Counted from the stretch's first letter, positions 18,440 to 29,377 are shown. The stretch is 64,000 bases of DNA from Lactobacillus sp. (GCA_022641965.1 JALCDX010000002.1:1-64000); one strand, 5' to 3'. Notes: generated by a model from the letters alone, not told the origin. Numbers and translations are program-made.

Positions 18440-19021
18440 ATGTTTGAAGTTTTCTTTTTTGTAAATCCACTCGGAACCTTGTGTTATCACAATGAACAAA
18501 CCGTTATCTCAGTTCTGAACGAGCAGCAGCTCAGTGCTAGCTATCATTTAGTACCAGTTGTTTCCATGGCTAATATTCAAACGGACTTGCGCCGGCGCGG
18601 CTGCAGCAGCTGTCTTCAGCAATTCAATCAAACTGCTGCAGCAATGAAACAAGCCCAAACTGATTTCTATGCTCTGAAAATGCTAGTCGGTAACAAAAAG
18701 GCCCGTCGATTTATTTTTAATTTGCAAGCTAAATTGTCTCAGCAAGCGACTTTTTCACAAATGCTGGTCGACCAGCTTCTGCACCAGCTAGGCATTAATC
18801 CTGCCCTGCTGGCTAACCAATTTTGCCAACAGACTGTTGAGAAAGCTATTCAGCATGATCAGCAGCTCACTGAACAATTTGGTATTCAAACAACTCCGAC
18901 AACAGTTATTTATAATTATGAAAAAAATCAAACAGGCCATATTTTCGAAGGCGCAATTAGTCGGGCTGATTTAGACAAGGTGCTCACCGTCAACCATTCT
19001 AGCTCAATTCATCTCCTATAA
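18440..19021 (+). CDS. DsbA-family SpxH/YjbH-like ClpXP adaptor
   Basis: DsbA-like fold and synteny (CYTH-yjbH-coiA-mecA-spx); RBS aggagggg before ATG 18440. Confidence 0.8.
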   Translation: MFEVFFFVNPLGTLCYHNEQTVISVLNEQQLSASYHLVPVVSMANIQTDLRRRGCSSCLQQFNQTAAAMKQAQTDFYALKMLVGNKKARRFIFNLQAKLSQQATFSQMLVDQLLHQLGINPALLANQFCQQTVEKAIQHDQQLTEQFGIQTTPTTVIYNYEKNQTGHIFEGAISRADLDKVLTVNHSSSIHLL

Positions 19022-19843
19022 ATCTAGGAGCGAAAAGTTATAATCAGCTCCTGGTACTTGCCAGCAGAGCAAGGCAGCTGCAGGTACATTCGTTAGCAAT
19101 TGATGCTGTTCATACAAACGTTGACCAATCGCCAAGCCCAACTTTGTTTTTTGCTGCAGCTGTTTCTGCAAGTAAACTCTCTCTGCTTCAGCCGATTGCT
19201 GATAAACTTGCAAATGTGGGTGAAAATTCCATAAAGCTTGCAAGCCCAATTCATCAAGAGCAAAATCGCGGCTTTGCCGATACAAACAGTGCCGCCAAGC
19301 GGTTTGCTGAAGATTGTAATGCAAATGCAGCTGATGGCGGGCTACATCAATTTCTAAATAGTACCAGTGCCATCGGCAGTTAAAACGCAGGTAAATGACC
19401 TGCGTCTTTTTTATTTTTGCCCTCAAAAAATGCCTTCGTCCCACTAGCCAAACATCAGTAATTCTTTCGTCCTGATAACAGCCATGCCGTTTAGCAAACT
19501 CGGCCGCGCTCAAGGGTGCGCACTGAATTTCAAAAGCTAAGTTGGGACTGGCCAAAACATCTGCCCTTATTTGACCATCAGCCAAAGGGACTTCTAGGCG
19601 TGCCTGCCAGCCAGCAGCAGTTAAGGCTGCCTTTAATTCACACTTGCCTAACAAATGTTCCTGCTTTTCTCCGCCACTGCCAGTAAAATTCAAATGCTGA
19701 AAATACGGAGTTTTGTCTTGGGCAATTACCAAAATTACTCTGCGCCGGCACTGCGGACAGCGATATTTGGCCCTAGTCGCCCGGACAATTTGAGCTTCTG
19801 TACTGGCTAGTACCAGCTGTTCATGATGCAAAGCTGCGTACAT
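19016..19843 (-). CDS. coiA: Competence protein CoiA
   Basis: CPQCRRRVILVIAQDKTPYFQHL, SGGEKQEHLLGKCELKAAL, FEIQCAPLSAAEFAKRHGCY. Confidence 0.9.
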   Translation of the reverse strand: MYAALHHEQLVLASTEAQIVRATRAKYRCPQCRRRVILVIAQDKTPYFQHLNFTGSGGEKQEHLLGKCELKAALTAAGWQARLEVPLADGQIRADVLASPNLAFEIQCAPLSAAEFAKRHGCYQDERITDVWLVGRRHFLRAKIKKTQVIYLRFNCRWHWYYLEIDVARHQLHLHYNLQQTAWRHCLYRQSRDFALDELGLQALWNFHPHLQVYQQSAEAERVYLQKQLQQKTKLGLAIGQRLYEQHQLLTNVPAAALLCWQVPGADYNFSLLDL

Positions 19844-19861
19844 ATCTTTTTCCTCCCTAAA

Positions 19862-19878
19862 TTTATATACGCAAAAAA
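19862..19878 (-). promoter_or_regulatory. Candidate alternative promoter motif upstream of coiA (TTTTTTGCGTATATAAA)
   Basis: Exact 17-nt match to the recA upstream motif, 18 nt before the coiA start. Confidence 0.5.
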
Positions 19879-19898
19879 GAGCAAGTTTTAACTTGCTC
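19873..19898 (-). terminator. Rho-independent terminator downstream of mecA
   Basis: gagcaagtt/aacttgctc hairpin with flanking A/T tracts. Confidence 0.8.
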
Positions 19899-19927
19899 TT
19901 TTGTTTAATTTCAACAATTATTGACCG

Positions 19928-20533
19928 TTAGGAGAAATAAGAACGCAAACTTGCAAGCGCATCTTGCGGAAGCAAGCATTTGGCACTATTTTTGATTGTC
20001 GAAAATTCTTGGTTGGTCATTCCCTCTCCAAATTCATTGGCAATGGCCCAGGCATCTTGTGGCTGCATTTCAGCATAATTGTCATCAAGAAAAGCTAATT
20101 CCATGTAATAGCACCCGCCCTGTTTGTACAAGCTAGCAGCTAGATCACTGACTTGCAAGCTTTCAGCCAAGGCCGCAGCCGCATCAATGCTTTTCAGCTT
20201 GTAAACACGGCGATTGTCTTTGACAATCGTTGGCACTTGCGGCTGAGCAACAGGAGCTGGGCCAGCAGGCTGCATAAAACTGCCCGCTGCGCCGTTTACT
20301 TTAGAAATCAACAGCTCAAGGCCATTGCCATTAGGCATAACTTGGAAAGTTACCGCATCAGTGCCAGCAAAAAGATGATCCTTATCTACTTCTTCCAGAA
20401 TTGAGTAGAAAAATTTCTGAATGTCAGATTTATTGCCCAAGAGATCCAACATCGTGATGCCGCGCTTTTTTAGCTCAGCAGCATCCATGCGGACCCGCAA
20501 GGTATTTTGATTGATGCGATCAACTTGCAACAT
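19928..20533 (-). CDS. mecA: Adaptor protein MecA
   Basis: MLQVDRINQNTLRVRMDAAELKKRGITMLDLLGNKSDIQKFFYSILEEVD. Confidence 0.95.
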   Translation of the reverse strand: MLQVDRINQNTLRVRMDAAELKKRGITMLDLLGNKSDIQKFFYSILEEVDKDHLFAGTDAVTFQVMPNGNGLELLISKVNGAAGSFMQPAGPAPVAQPQVPTIVKDNRRVYKLKSIDAAAALAESLQVSDLAASLYKQGGCYYMELAFLDDNYAEMQPQDAWAIANEFGEGMTNQEFSTIKNSAKCLLPQDALASLRSYFS

Positions 20534-20614
20534 TTTAACACCACCTGTCTGTTGCTTATATTGTAGCTTATTCAGCAGACAAAATAAAAGCGTGAGCTTC
20601 AAAGCTCGCGCTTT

Positions 20615-21010
20615 TTATTCAACCATTGCTTGTGCCCGGCGCAGTTCTAAGCGGCGAACTGACCTTGGCAAGAAACGTCTAATTTCATCTTCATTGTAGC
20701 CAACCTGCAGACGTCGATCATCTAGAATAATTGGTCGTCTTAGCAGACTTGGATTTTTACTGATTAAGTCCAGCAATTGATCAATTGACAGGTCATCGAT
20801 ATTGACGTGCAAATTCTTAAAAGCCCGTGAGCGCGTGGAAATAATATCCTCAGTTCCATTTTCGGTCAAGCTTAAAACTTGCAGGATTTCATCTTTGGTT
20901 AAAGGCTGTGCAAACATATTGCGTTCGTGATAAGCCAGCTCGTGCTTGTCCAGCCAAGCTTTAGCTTTTCTGCAGGAAGTGCAGCTCGGAGAAGAATATA
21001 AGGTGATCAT
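20615..21010 (-). CDS. spx: Transcriptional regulator Spx
   Basis: [31 protein letters not shown] with [29 protein letters not shown]. Confidence 0.96.
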   Translation of the reverse strand: MITLYSSPSCTSCRKAKAWLDKHELAYHERNMFAQPLTKDEILQVLSLTENGTEDIISTRSRAFKNLHVNIDDLSIDQLLDLISKNPSLLRRPIILDDRRLQVGYNEDEIRRFLPRSVRRLELRRAQAMVE

Positions 21011-21171
21011 GTTGTCTGCCTCCTTTAAAACGTGCTGTTCTTTTGCTTCCACATTATAATAGCACAATTACTTTACTTTTGTAAGTGCTTTTCGTAAGCA
21101 ATTATTTTTCTTTGTCTGATAATAAGTTAACAAGCAAAAATGAAGATAATGTGAAGAATTGCTAAAAATTA

Positions 21172-22905
21172 TCAAGCCTCGTAGCTTTTTTGAAAATCGA
21201 TGACCATTTTTTTAACTTCAGCAGCAGTTGCAGCTTGCTCACGCACCTGTGAGACCAATTTGGCAGCCTCTGTCTGTGAGCAATGGCGCAATTGATCACG
21301 AACCGCCAAGATGCTGGTACTATTCATTGAGAATTCGTCTAAGCCTGCGCCGGCAAGCAGCGGCAGCATAATCGGATCGCAAGCAGCTTCACCGCACATG
21401 CCGCACCAAATACCGGCTTGGTGAGCTGCTTCAATGGTCCGCCAAATCAAATACAAAACCGCCGGATCATAAGGCTGACTAAGCTGGGCCAATTCCCGGT
21501 TGGTTCTGTCAGCAGCCAGCGTGTATTGTACTAAATCATTGCTGCCAATTGAAAAGAAATCAACTTCTTTGGCAAAAGCTGAAGCCATAATGGCGGCTGC
21601 TGGAACTTCGATCATCATGCCAACTTGCAAATCCTCGCTAACTTTCACCCCAGCTTGCAGGAGCTTAGTCTTTTCTTCTTGCAAAATTCGCTTAGCGGCC
21701 CGAAGCTCAGGCAAACTGGCAATAAGAGGGAACATAATGCCCAAACGTCCATAAACTGAAGCCCGTAGCAATGCTCGCAGCTGTGTCCGAAAGACGTCTT
21801 CATTGGCCAGCGATAGGCGAATTGCCCGCACGCCCAAGAATGGATTGTCTTCCTGCGGTAATTGCCAATAAGGCAAGCGCTTATCCCCGCCAATGTCCAG
21901 CGTACGAATGATAACTTGCCGGTCAGGCATGGCCTCTAGTACTTGCCGATAAGCTGCTACTTGCTCAGCTTCAGTTGGAAAAGTCTCCCCGTGCATGTAC
22001 AAAAATTCTGTCCGAAAAAGGCCAACTGCCTCTGCCCCATTTTCAGCAGCTGCTTCCACATCGGCTGGCAGCCCCAAATTAGCGGCAACTAGCACATGAT
22101 GACCATCAGCAGTTCGGCTAGCGTCATGCCGCAAAGCTGCCTCTGCTTGCAAGCGCTGCTGCCAAGCGTCGCGGGCATTTTTTGCAGCAGATAATTGCTG
22201 CTGGTTTGGTGACAAGATAATTTCACCTCTGCTGCCATCAATAACAAGCTGCTGACCAGCAGAAATATCGGTCGTAGCTTTGCCCGTGCCAACGACTGCC
22301 GGAATACCCAGCGTCCGCGCCATAATCGCTGAATGAGACGTTTTTCCGCCTTCGTCCGTGATGAAACCCTTGACAAATTTAGGATCAACATGAGCGGTCA
22401 TGCTAGGAGTTAAATCAGCGGCCACCAAAATCACTGGCGAAGAAATTGTCTGCAAATCTGGCAGTGGCTGGTGCAACAAGTGGGCGAGCAAGCGTTTCGA
22501 CACATCGCGCACATCAGCCATCCGCTCCTGCATGTAGGCATTTCCAGCCAGACCGCTTAATAGTTTGACAAATTTTTGCTCAATTTGGGCCAAAGCTGCT
22601 TCAGCATTGATCTGCTGATCCTGAATGATTTCTTCAATCGCCCCTACGAATTCAGGATCTTGCAGGATCATCAAATGTGCAGTAAAAACATCCGCTGCGT
22701 CCTGCCCCATTTTAGTCTTGGCTGTTTCAACCAAGGCTTCAACTTCCTGCCGAGCAATTGCTACTGCATCTTCAAATCGCGCTATTTCAGCCGACTGGTC
22801 GGTAATTTGCCGACGCTCATATGACAAATCTGGTTCTAAAAAAAGAAAAGCTGGAGCGACGGCAACTCCCGCGCTCGCAGCTATTCCAGTGATGACATTA
22901 GTCAT
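21172..22905 (-). CDS. ptsI: PTS Enzyme I
   Basis: GGKTSHSAIMARTLGIPAVVG active-site His motif, DFFSIGSNDLVQYTLAADR. Confidence 0.98.
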   Translation of the reverse strand: MTNVITGIAASAGVAVAPAFLFLEPDLSYERRQITDQSAEIARFEDAVAIARQEVEALVETAKTKMGQDAADVFTAHLMILQDPEFVGAIEEIIQDQQINAEAALAQIEQKFVKLLSGLAGNAYMQERMADVRDVSKRLLAHLLHQPLPDLQTISSPVILVAADLTPSMTAHVDPKFVKGFITDEGGKTSHSAIMARTLGIPAVVGTGKATTDISAGQQLVIDGSRGEIILSPNQQQLSAAKNARDAWQQRLQAEAALRHDASRTADGHHVLVAANLGLPADVEAAAENGAEAVGLFRTEFLYMHGETFPTEAEQVAAYRQVLEAMPDRQVIIRTLDIGGDKRLPYWQLPQEDNPFLGVRAIRLSLANEDVFRTQLRALLRASVYGRLGIMFPLIASLPELRAAKRILQEEKTKLLQAGVKVSEDLQVGMMIEVPAAAIMASAFAKEVDFFSIGSNDLVQYTLAADRTNRELAQLSQPYDPAVLYLIWRTIEAAHQAGIWCGMCGEAACDPIMLPLLAGAGLDEFSMNSTSILAVRDQLRHCSQTEAAKLVSQVREQAATAAEVKKMVIDFQKSYEA

Positions 22906-22908
22906 GAA

Positions 22909-23172
22909 TTATGCTAAACCTTCTTTTTTCATGGTCTCAGTAATTGTTTTCATGGCTTCTACTGCGTCTTCACCATCAGCACTAATTGTCACGTCTGAAC
23001 CTTGGGCAACGCCTAAAGACATCACGCCCATAATTGACTTCAAATTGACGGACTTGCCGTTGCATTCTAAGCTGATGTCTGAATTAAATCTCGAAGCTGC
23101 TTGTACTAGCAGTGTGGCTGGACGGGCATGAATGCCTGTTGGAGCCGTAATATGAAAATCACGCTTTTCCAT
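22909..23172 (-). CDS. ptsH: Phosphocarrier protein HPr
   Basis: [31 protein letters not shown] (His15/Ser46 regions). Confidence 0.98.
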   Translation of the reverse strand: MEKRDFHITAPTGIHARPATLLVQAASRFNSDISLECNGKSVNLKSIMGVMSLGVAQGSDVTISADGEDAVEAMKTITETMKKEGLA

Positions 23173-23267
23173 GATCTTTCTCCTTTTTCTTCCGCTTTAC
23201 TTTTTCTTTGTAAACCTTAGTCTATGCAATTTCTACACTATCATTTTTTGTAGTTCAAAACAATAAA

Positions 23268-23453
23268 CTAATTATTAGAATTTTCTTTTAAATGGTAAAC
23301 GATTTCACCCCCGCGCAGCGCGGTTCCGCGAATATCTTGCCGCTTGCCGAATTCGCGCAGAGCAGCTTGAAAAGCAAACGCGTTTTTTGGTGAAACTCGG
23401 TACTCTTTTAATTCACCCGTACTTAGCTGCTGCAATATTTTTGTAAAATCCAT
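23268..23453 (-). CDS. Small conserved-looking hypothetical protein (61 aa)
   Basis: Non-overlapped ORF with ATG between ptsH and clpE, codon composition similar to neighbours. Confidence 0.55.
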   Translation of the reverse strand: MDFTKILQQLSTGELKEYRVSPKNAFAFQAALREFGKRQDIRGTALRGGEIVYHLKENSNN

Positions 23454-23521
23454 TTGACCACTTCTTTCCTAAAATCAGTTGCTTTCATTATAACTTATTT
23501 TTCACTAATTTTTTGTAAGTC

Positions 23522-23548
23522 TTAGCACTTGACTATTATGAGTGCTAA
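23522..23548. promoter_or_regulatory. CIRCE operator (HrcA site) upstream of clpE
   Basis: TTAGCACTT-N9-GAGTGCTAA; one mismatch from canonical TTAGCACTC-N9-GAGTGCTAA. Confidence 0.9.
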
Positions 23549-23557
23549 CAATACAAT
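23529..23557 (+). promoter_or_regulatory. Sigma-A type promoter of clpE overlapping CIRCE
   Basis: TTGACT-N17-TACAAT. Confidence 0.8.
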
Positions 23558-23595
23558 AAAGCCATAATGATTCAGAAAGAGGGCAATCAAGAATT

Positions 23596-25773
23596 ATGGA
23601 ACTTTGTCAAAATTGCCATCAACGGCCAGCAGCCATTCATTTGTTTGCAAAGATTAATGGTCAAAGCCGTGAAATTAGCTTATGTCAACATTGCTACCAA
23701 GAATTAAGACAAGAACAAGGAAATATTAATAATATGTATAACAATTCTTTCTTTGGAGATTTTAACGACCTGTTCAGTGCCCTTAATGGACAAGAAGGTC
23801 AAGCTAGTCAAAATCAAGGTCCACAAGTTCAGCGCGGTGGCGGAAATGGAAACCGACAAGGTGGAAATTCCATTTTAAGCCAATATGGCACTGATTTAAC
23901 AGACCTGGCTAAAAAGGGCAAGATCGACCCAGTTATCGGCCGTGATAATGAAATCGCCCGCGTAATTGAAATTTTAAACCGGCGGACTAAAAACAACCCA
24001 GTTTTAATTGGCGAAGCCGGTGTCGGCAAGACCGCGGTAGTTGAAGGCTTAGCTCAAGAAATCGTCGATGGGTCCGTTCCAGCAAAACTGCAAGGCAAGC
24101 GGATTATTTCTTTGAACATGGTTTCGCTGGTGCAAGGAACTGGCATCCGTGGACAATTTGAACAGCGCATGCAGCAATTAATCAAAGAGTTGCAAAATCA
24201 TCAAGAAATCATTTTATTCATTGATGAAATTCACCAAATCGTTGGTGCTGGCAATGCGGAAGGCGGCATGGATGCCGGCAATATCATCAAACCAGCTTTA
24301 GCTCGTGGTGACTTGCAGCTGATCGGCGCGACGACTATCAAAGAATACCGTGAAATTGAAAAAGATTCAGCATTGGCACGTCGGTTCCAGCCAGTTGAAG
24401 TTAAAGAGCCTTCAATCGAAGAAACCATTAAGATTTTGCAAGGCATCAAACCGCGCTATGAAGCCTACCACCACGTTCACTACACTGATGATGCGATTAA
24501 TGCCGCTGTTAAGCTGAGCACTCGCTATATTCAAGACCGCTTCTTGCCCGACAAGGCGATTGACTTGCTGGACGAAGCTGGTTCACGCATGAATCTGACG
24601 ATTCCATTCGTTGACAAAGATAAAATCAAGGAACGGATTAAGGCAGCTGAAGACCTGAAGCAATCTGCTTTAAAGAGCGAAGATTACGAAAAAGCAGCCT
24701 ACTACCGCGACCAAATTGAGAAATACGACAAATTAAAAGATCAGAAAGTTGATCCTGACAAGACGCCAACGATTACCGATAAGATTATGGATAAAATCGT
24801 TGAAGAAAAGACCGGCATCCCGGTTGGCGACTTGCAAAAGCAAGAGGAAACTCAATTAAAGGATTTAGCTGCTGATCTGAAGAAAAACGTTGTCGGTCAA
24901 GACAAAGCCGTTGAAAAAGTCGCCCGTGCCATTCGGCGCAACCGCGTTGGCTTCAACAAGAGTGGCCGTCCAATCGGTTCTTTCCTCTTCGTTGGACCAA
25001 CTGGCGTTGGTAAAACAGAATTAGCTAAACAGCTAGCTAAGCAAATGTTTGGTTCAGAAAATGCCATGATTCGTTTTGACATGTCTGAATACATGGAACA
25101 ATATTCTGTTTCTAAGTTGATCGGCTCAGCTCCTGGCTATGTTGGCTACGAAGAAGCTGGTCAGTTGACTGAACGCGTTCGTCATAATCCATACAGTTTG
25201 ATTTTATTTGACGAAATTGAAAAAGCTCACCCCGATGTACTCAATTTGCTGCTGCAAATCCTGGACGACGGCCGGTTGACTGACTCGCAAGGCCGCACCG
25301 TTTCATTTAAGGATACGATTATCATCATGACTTCTAATGCTGGTCAAAGCATTAAAACTGCCAGCGTTGGTTTTGCAGCTGAGAATGATGAGGACAACAA
25401 TGCCTTCCGCAATGCCTTGGGTGAATACTTCAAGCCAGAATTTTTGAACCGGTTGGATGACATTATCGAATTTAGTCCACTGACTAAAGATGATTTGCTG
25501 CAAATCGTTAACTTAATGCTGGCTAAAACTAATGCCATGGTCAAAGACCAAGGCTTGCAAATCGATGTTACTCCAGCTGCCAAGAGCAAACTGGTTGAAG
25601 AAGGCTACAATCCGAAGATGGGGGCTCGTCCCTTGCGCCGGACCATTCAAGAAGAAATCGAAGACAAAGTCGCTGATTTCAAGCTTGACCATCCAGATGC
25701 CAAGCATTTGCTGGCAGACGTGCAGGCTGGACAAATTGCTATTAGCGAAGCAACAGAAACGGAACAAGCATAA
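23596..25773 (+). CDS. clpE: ATP-dependent Clp protease ATP-binding subunit ClpE
   Basis: N-terminal zinc finger CQNCHQRP...CQHCYQEL, two AAA domains ([30 protein letters not shown]). Confidence 0.95.
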   Translation: MELCQNCHQRPAAIHLFAKINGQSREISLCQHCYQELRQEQGNINNMYNNSFFGDFNDLFSALNGQEGQASQNQGPQVQRGGGNGNRQGGNSILSQYGTDLTDLAKKGKIDPVIGRDNEIARVIEILNRRTKNNPVLIGEAGVGKTAVVEGLAQEIVDGSVPAKLQGKRIISLNMVSLVQGTGIRGQFEQRMQQLIKELQNHQEIILFIDEIHQIVGAGNAEGGMDAGNIIKPALARGDLQLIGATTIKEYREIEKDSALARRFQPVEVKEPSIEETIKILQGIKPRYEAYHHVHYTDDAINAAVKLSTRYIQDRFLPDKAIDLLDEAGSRMNLTIPFVDKDKIKERIKAAEDLKQSALKSEDYEKAAYYRDQIEKYDKLKDQKVDPDKTPTITDKIMDKIVEEKTGIPVGDLQKQEETQLKDLAADLKKNVVGQDKAVEKVARAIRRNRVGFNKSGRPIGSFLFVGPTGVGKTELAKQLAKQMFGSENAMIRFDMSEYMEQYSVSKLIGSAPGYVGYEEAGQLTERVRHNPYSLILFDEIEKAHPDVLNLLLQILDDGRLTDSQGRTVSFKDTIIIMTSNAGQSIKTASVGFAAENDEDNNAFRNALGEYFKPEFLNRLDDIIEFSPLTKDDLLQIVNLMLAKTNAMVKDQGLQIDVTPAAKSKLVEEGYNPKMGARPLRRTIQEEIEDKVADFKLDHPDAKHLLADVQAGQIAISEATETEQA

Positions 25774-26018
25774 TGAACTACTTAGTCGACGTAAGTCAAG
25801 AACATCCAGAATTAGGCACTGAAGTTTACAAAATTGGCAATACTTTTATCGTGGTTACTCGCGATGCTGGTCAAGTAATAGCAGATTTATCCAATCGCCA
25901 TCACCGCATTCGGAGTGAAGAAATTGATCTCACGTTAACCCAATTATTCAATGACTTTGACAATTATGTCATTAAAATGAATAAAGACCGCCAGCATGTT
26001 ATTATCAGCAACAAATAA
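25773..26018 (+). CDS. Unknown 81-aa protein translationally coupled to clpE
   Basis: ATG overlaps the clpE stop (TAATG); ORF followed by a terminator. Confidence 0.7.
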   Translation: MNYLVDVSQEHPELGTEVYKIGNTFIVVTRDAGQVIADLSNRHHRIRSEEIDLTLTQLFNDFDNYVIKMNKDRQHVIISNK

Positions 26019-26035
26019 TTAGCTTGCCACAACAT

Positions 26036-26072
26036 AAAAAGGCCGCTTGCTTTGAATAGCAAGCGGTCTTTT
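26036..26072. terminator. Bidirectional Rho-independent terminator
   Basis: aaaaaggccgcttgc-tttgaata-gcaagcggtctttt between convergent genes. Confidence 0.85.
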
Positions 26073-26084
26073 AGTATGCCCTTT

Positions 26085-26432
26085 TTAACGAGCAATAATG
26101 ACAATACCAGCAATAATCAACAGGACTGCGACTATTTTTAATGGCGTAATTTTTTCTTTAAAAGTGAAGTAAGAAATAATTACTGTCCAAACGTACGTCA
26201 AAGATGTCATTGGAAAGGCAATTGAATATGGCAAGAATTTGTACAGATAGATATTAGCAATTGAACTAATTAAATAGAGCAAGACACCGCCAATGAGCCA
26301 CCAATTGGTTAGCATTTTAACAATGGTCAGCTTTTCAATCTTATTCATGCCTTGCTTCAAGGTTAAGGCACCAATACTCCCAGTCAAGGTCGTAAACATC
26401 AGGATCACAAAAATCATCATTCCGTTAGCCAT
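26085..26432 (-). CDS. DMT/EamA-like small membrane transporter subunit
   Basis: 4-TM, ~115 aa; ATG at 26432 preceded by AAGGAGG; paired with a similar gene upstream. Confidence 0.75.
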   Translation of the reverse strand: MANGMMIFVILMFTTLTGSIGALTLKQGMNKIEKLTIVKMLTNWWLIGGVLLYLISSIANIYLYKFLPYSIAFPMTSLTYVWTVIISYFTFKEKITPLKIVAVLLIIAGIVIIAR

Positions 26433-26790
26433 TGTTGCGACCTCCTTCGTAACCAAGCAAAGCCGAACCAGCAATAATCAAAACTGTTCAGATCACCTTG
26501 CCGATTGTAATCGACTCCTGCAAAAATAGTGCGCCAAAGACAATCGATAAGGCAAAGCCTAAACTCATCATCGGGTGCAGAATTGAAACTTCGCCATAGC
26601 GAAAGGCCACGCTCATAATGACCATGCCTAAGCCGGCCAAAACAAAGCCTAGAATATACAAGCCCCAGGCTAGCCCGCTGTTTTTGGTGTCAGCACCAAA
26701 CTTCCAAACCAGTTGACTCAGGCTGCTCATCGTCGCAGCAATTACAATTAGCAAAATCGCTAATTTCATATTGTTTTTTTCACTTGCCAT
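26425..26790 (-). pseudogene. DMT/EamA-like small membrane transporter subunit with in-frame TGA
   Basis: ORF 26488-26790 ends SITIGKVI*, frame continues TVLIIAGSALLGYEGGRNNG*; probable GGA to TGA change at 26488-26490. Confidence 0.7.
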
Positions 26791-26791
26791 C

Positions 26792-27781
26792 TTACTTCTC
26801 GCTTTCTAAATTATTGCCAATAAATTGTTCAACGACTGTAAAGTAACGCTGCTCATCATAAATCCAGGATGACAAGTGCGGGGCTTTTTGAATCAATAAA
26901 CCCATTTTACGGCCTTGCGTGGCTTCCATATTTTTGTAAATCGCGGTATGCGGAACAAATTTGTCAGCCGTACCATGAATGAACAAAGCAGGTAAATGAT
27001 TCTTCTGCAGCTGATTGATGCTCGAAGCTGTTTTTAAATCGAAGCCCATCTTCTTGCGGCAAAAACTATTAGCAAAATATAGAATCGGGCCAGTTGGCAA
27101 ATGCAAAGCAGATTTCAACAGATAGCGGCATTCGTTATAAACCGATGAATACCCACAATCAGCAATCAGCATTTTGACTTGTTTGGGCAATGGATCCCCG
27201 CTGGCCACCATTACTGAAGCTGCTCCCATTGACCCGCCGAACAGAATAATTTGCGCAGCTGCGTCAAGTTTGACTATTTCATTAATCCAGGCTTTGACGT
27301 CTTCTTTTTCCAGCCAGCCCATGCCAATATGATTGCCTGTGCTTTTACCATGCGCCCGCAAATCCGGAACTACCACGTTATAGCCAGCTTTGGCAAATTT
27401 CATGGCCGGATATGACATATCCCGCTTTCCAGTTGAGCGATATCCGTGCACGCACAATACCCAACGATGATCGCCTGCTGGGTTTTTAAACTCACGCGCA
27501 ACCAAAGTTTCGCCATCTAATTTTAACTGCAGGTCGCCAGCAGCATGTTCATCCCAAAATTTATGCGATTCTTCATTCTACCGATCTTCAGTTTCAGTAT
27601 AGATATTTTTTGGCCTATTATAATTATCGGGATTCAGCATTTGGTGACCATGATCGTGATACCAAGATGAATCTCTGACCAAAAAAGCATTAATAAAGAA
27701 GTGCCCCGCGTACGCGCAAGCGCTTACAAAAGCCAGTAAAATAATAGCCGCGATCACGGCTACAATCCAAATCCACTTCAA
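26792..27781 (-). pseudogene. Alpha/beta hydrolase (membrane-anchored, DUF1749/S9-like) with in-frame TAG
   Basis: ORFs 27578-27781 (TM N-terminus) and 26792-27505 (hydrolase core, GGSMGAAS) are in one frame, interrupted only by TAG at 27578-27580: ...YTETEDR*NEESHKFWDEHAAGDLQLKLDGETLVAREF... Confidence 0.8.
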
Positions 27782-27805
27782 ACCTATCTATCCTCAAATT
27801 TCTAG

Positions 27806-29377
27806 CTACAGCCGAGACGTTAATTTGACATCAGGATATTTATCCTTAAACCACCGTTCGGCAAAGGCATTTTCGAATAAGAACAAAGGCTCGCCGGCTT
27901 GATCCCTGACCAGCAAGTTGCGCGAACTGGCCATTTTTGGATCTAATTGAGCTGGGTCAATCCAGCGCGCTACCCTGCTGCCTAAGCTCTGCATCTCAAC
28001 TTCCGAATTATATTCATTTTTCATTCTATATGAGAACACTTCGAACTGCAACTGGCCGACGGCTCCCAAGATATAGTCATTGGTTTGATAATTACGATAA
28101 AGCTGAATTGCTCCTTCTTGGACCAATTGCGTCATTCCTTTATGGAATGATTTTTGCTTCATGACGTTTTTAGCGCTGACCTGCATGAACAATTCCGGAG
28201 TAAATTGCGGCAGTGGCGGGTAGACGATCTCATCTTTGCCAGCATAAATGCTGTCACCAATTTGAAAATTGCCAGTATCATACAGTCCAACGATATCGCC
28301 AGCAACAGCATCAGACACCTGCACTCGCTTGCTGGACATAAATTCGGTAGCATTATTCAGCCGCACGATTTGACCAGTTCTGGCCAAGTGCACATCTAGG
28401 CCTTTGTTGAATTCTCCGCTGCCAATTCTGACAAAAGCAATCCGGTCGCGGTGACGCGGGTTCATGTTAGCTTGAATTTTAAACACAAAACCAGAAAACT
28501 CAGGATTTTCCGGCGACAATTCTTGATCGCCATTAACAAGGTGGCTTCTCGGAGCCGGTGCCATGTTGACAAAGCTATTCAAAAAAGTTTCAACGCCAAA
28601 ATTGGTCAATGCTGAACCGAAGAAAACTGGGGTTTGTTTGCCAGCTAGAACTTTTTGCAAATCAAATTGGTTGCCAGCTTCTTTAACTAATTCAATATCT
28701 TCAAGCGTTTTTTGATAAAGCAGATCCTGACTTAAAGGTTCAGAAGCCGGCAACTGACCATCAGCGTCCAAATCTATAAAACGATCTTGTTCATTTTTAT
28801 GATAAAGTTCAACCCGATTGTTGCGCAGATCATAAAGACCCTTCAGGCTTTGGCCCATGCCAATCGGCCAATTCATCGCGACGCCTTCGATGCCGAGCAC
28901 ATCCTCCAATTCGGCAATCAAGTCAAGCGGATCGCGGCCATCACGGTCTAATTTGTTCATAAAAGTGAAAATAGGAATCCCGCGCTGGCTAACGACCTTG
29001 AACAATTTAATTGTTTGCGGTTCAATGCCGCGGGCTGAATCAATGACCATTACAGCCGAGTCAACAGCCATTAGGGTACGATAGGTGTCTTCAGAGAAGT
29101 CCTGGTGGCCTGGAGTATCCAAAATATTGACCCGTTTGCCTTGATACTCAAACTGCATGACAGAACTGGTGACAGAAATGCCACGCTTTTTTTCAATGTC
29201 CATCCAGTCACTGGTCGCGTATTTACCGGTTTTTCTAGCCTTCACCGTCCCGGCATTGCGAATAATGCCGCCAAACAGCAGCATTTGTTCAGTAATCGTT
29301 GTTTTACCAGCGTCGGGGTGCGAAATAATCGCAAAAGTTCTGCGCCGATTGACTGCTTCTGTTAAATCTTTGGTCAT
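27806..29377 (-). CDS. prfC: Peptide chain release factor 3
   Basis: [42 protein letters not shown]. Confidence 0.98.
   Translation of the reverse strand: MTKDLTEAVNRRRTFAIISHPDAGKTTITEQMLLFGGIIRNAGTVKARKTGKYATSDWMDIEKKRGISVTSSVMQFEYQGKRVNILDTPGHQDFSEDTYRTLMAVDSAVMVIDSARGIEPQTIKLFKVVSQRGIPIFTFMNKLDRDGRDPLDLIAELEDVLGIEGVAMNWPIGMGQSLKGLYDLRNNRVELYHKNEQDRFIDLDADGQLPASEPLSQDLLYQKTLEDIELVKEAGNQFDLQKVLAGKQTPVFFGSALTNFGVETFLNSFVNMAPAPRSHLVNGDQELSPENPEFSGFVFKIQANMNPRHRDRIAFVRIGSGEFNKGLDVHLARTGQIVRLNNATEFMSSKRVQVSDAVAGDIVGLYDTGNFQIGDSIYAGKDEIVYPPLPQFTPELFMQVSAKNVMKQKSFHKGMTQLVQEGAIQLYRNYQTNDYILGAVGQLQFEVFSYRMKNEYNSEVEMQSLGSRVARWIDPAQLDPKMASSRNLLVRDQAGEPLFLFENAFAERWFKDKYPDVKLTSRL

Noticed and set aside
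27715-27728. Second cre-like sequence (TGTAAGCGCTTGCG)
   Set aside because: Inside the N-terminal coding part of the split hydrolase, no promoter nearby; likely chance from Ser-Ala-Cys codons.
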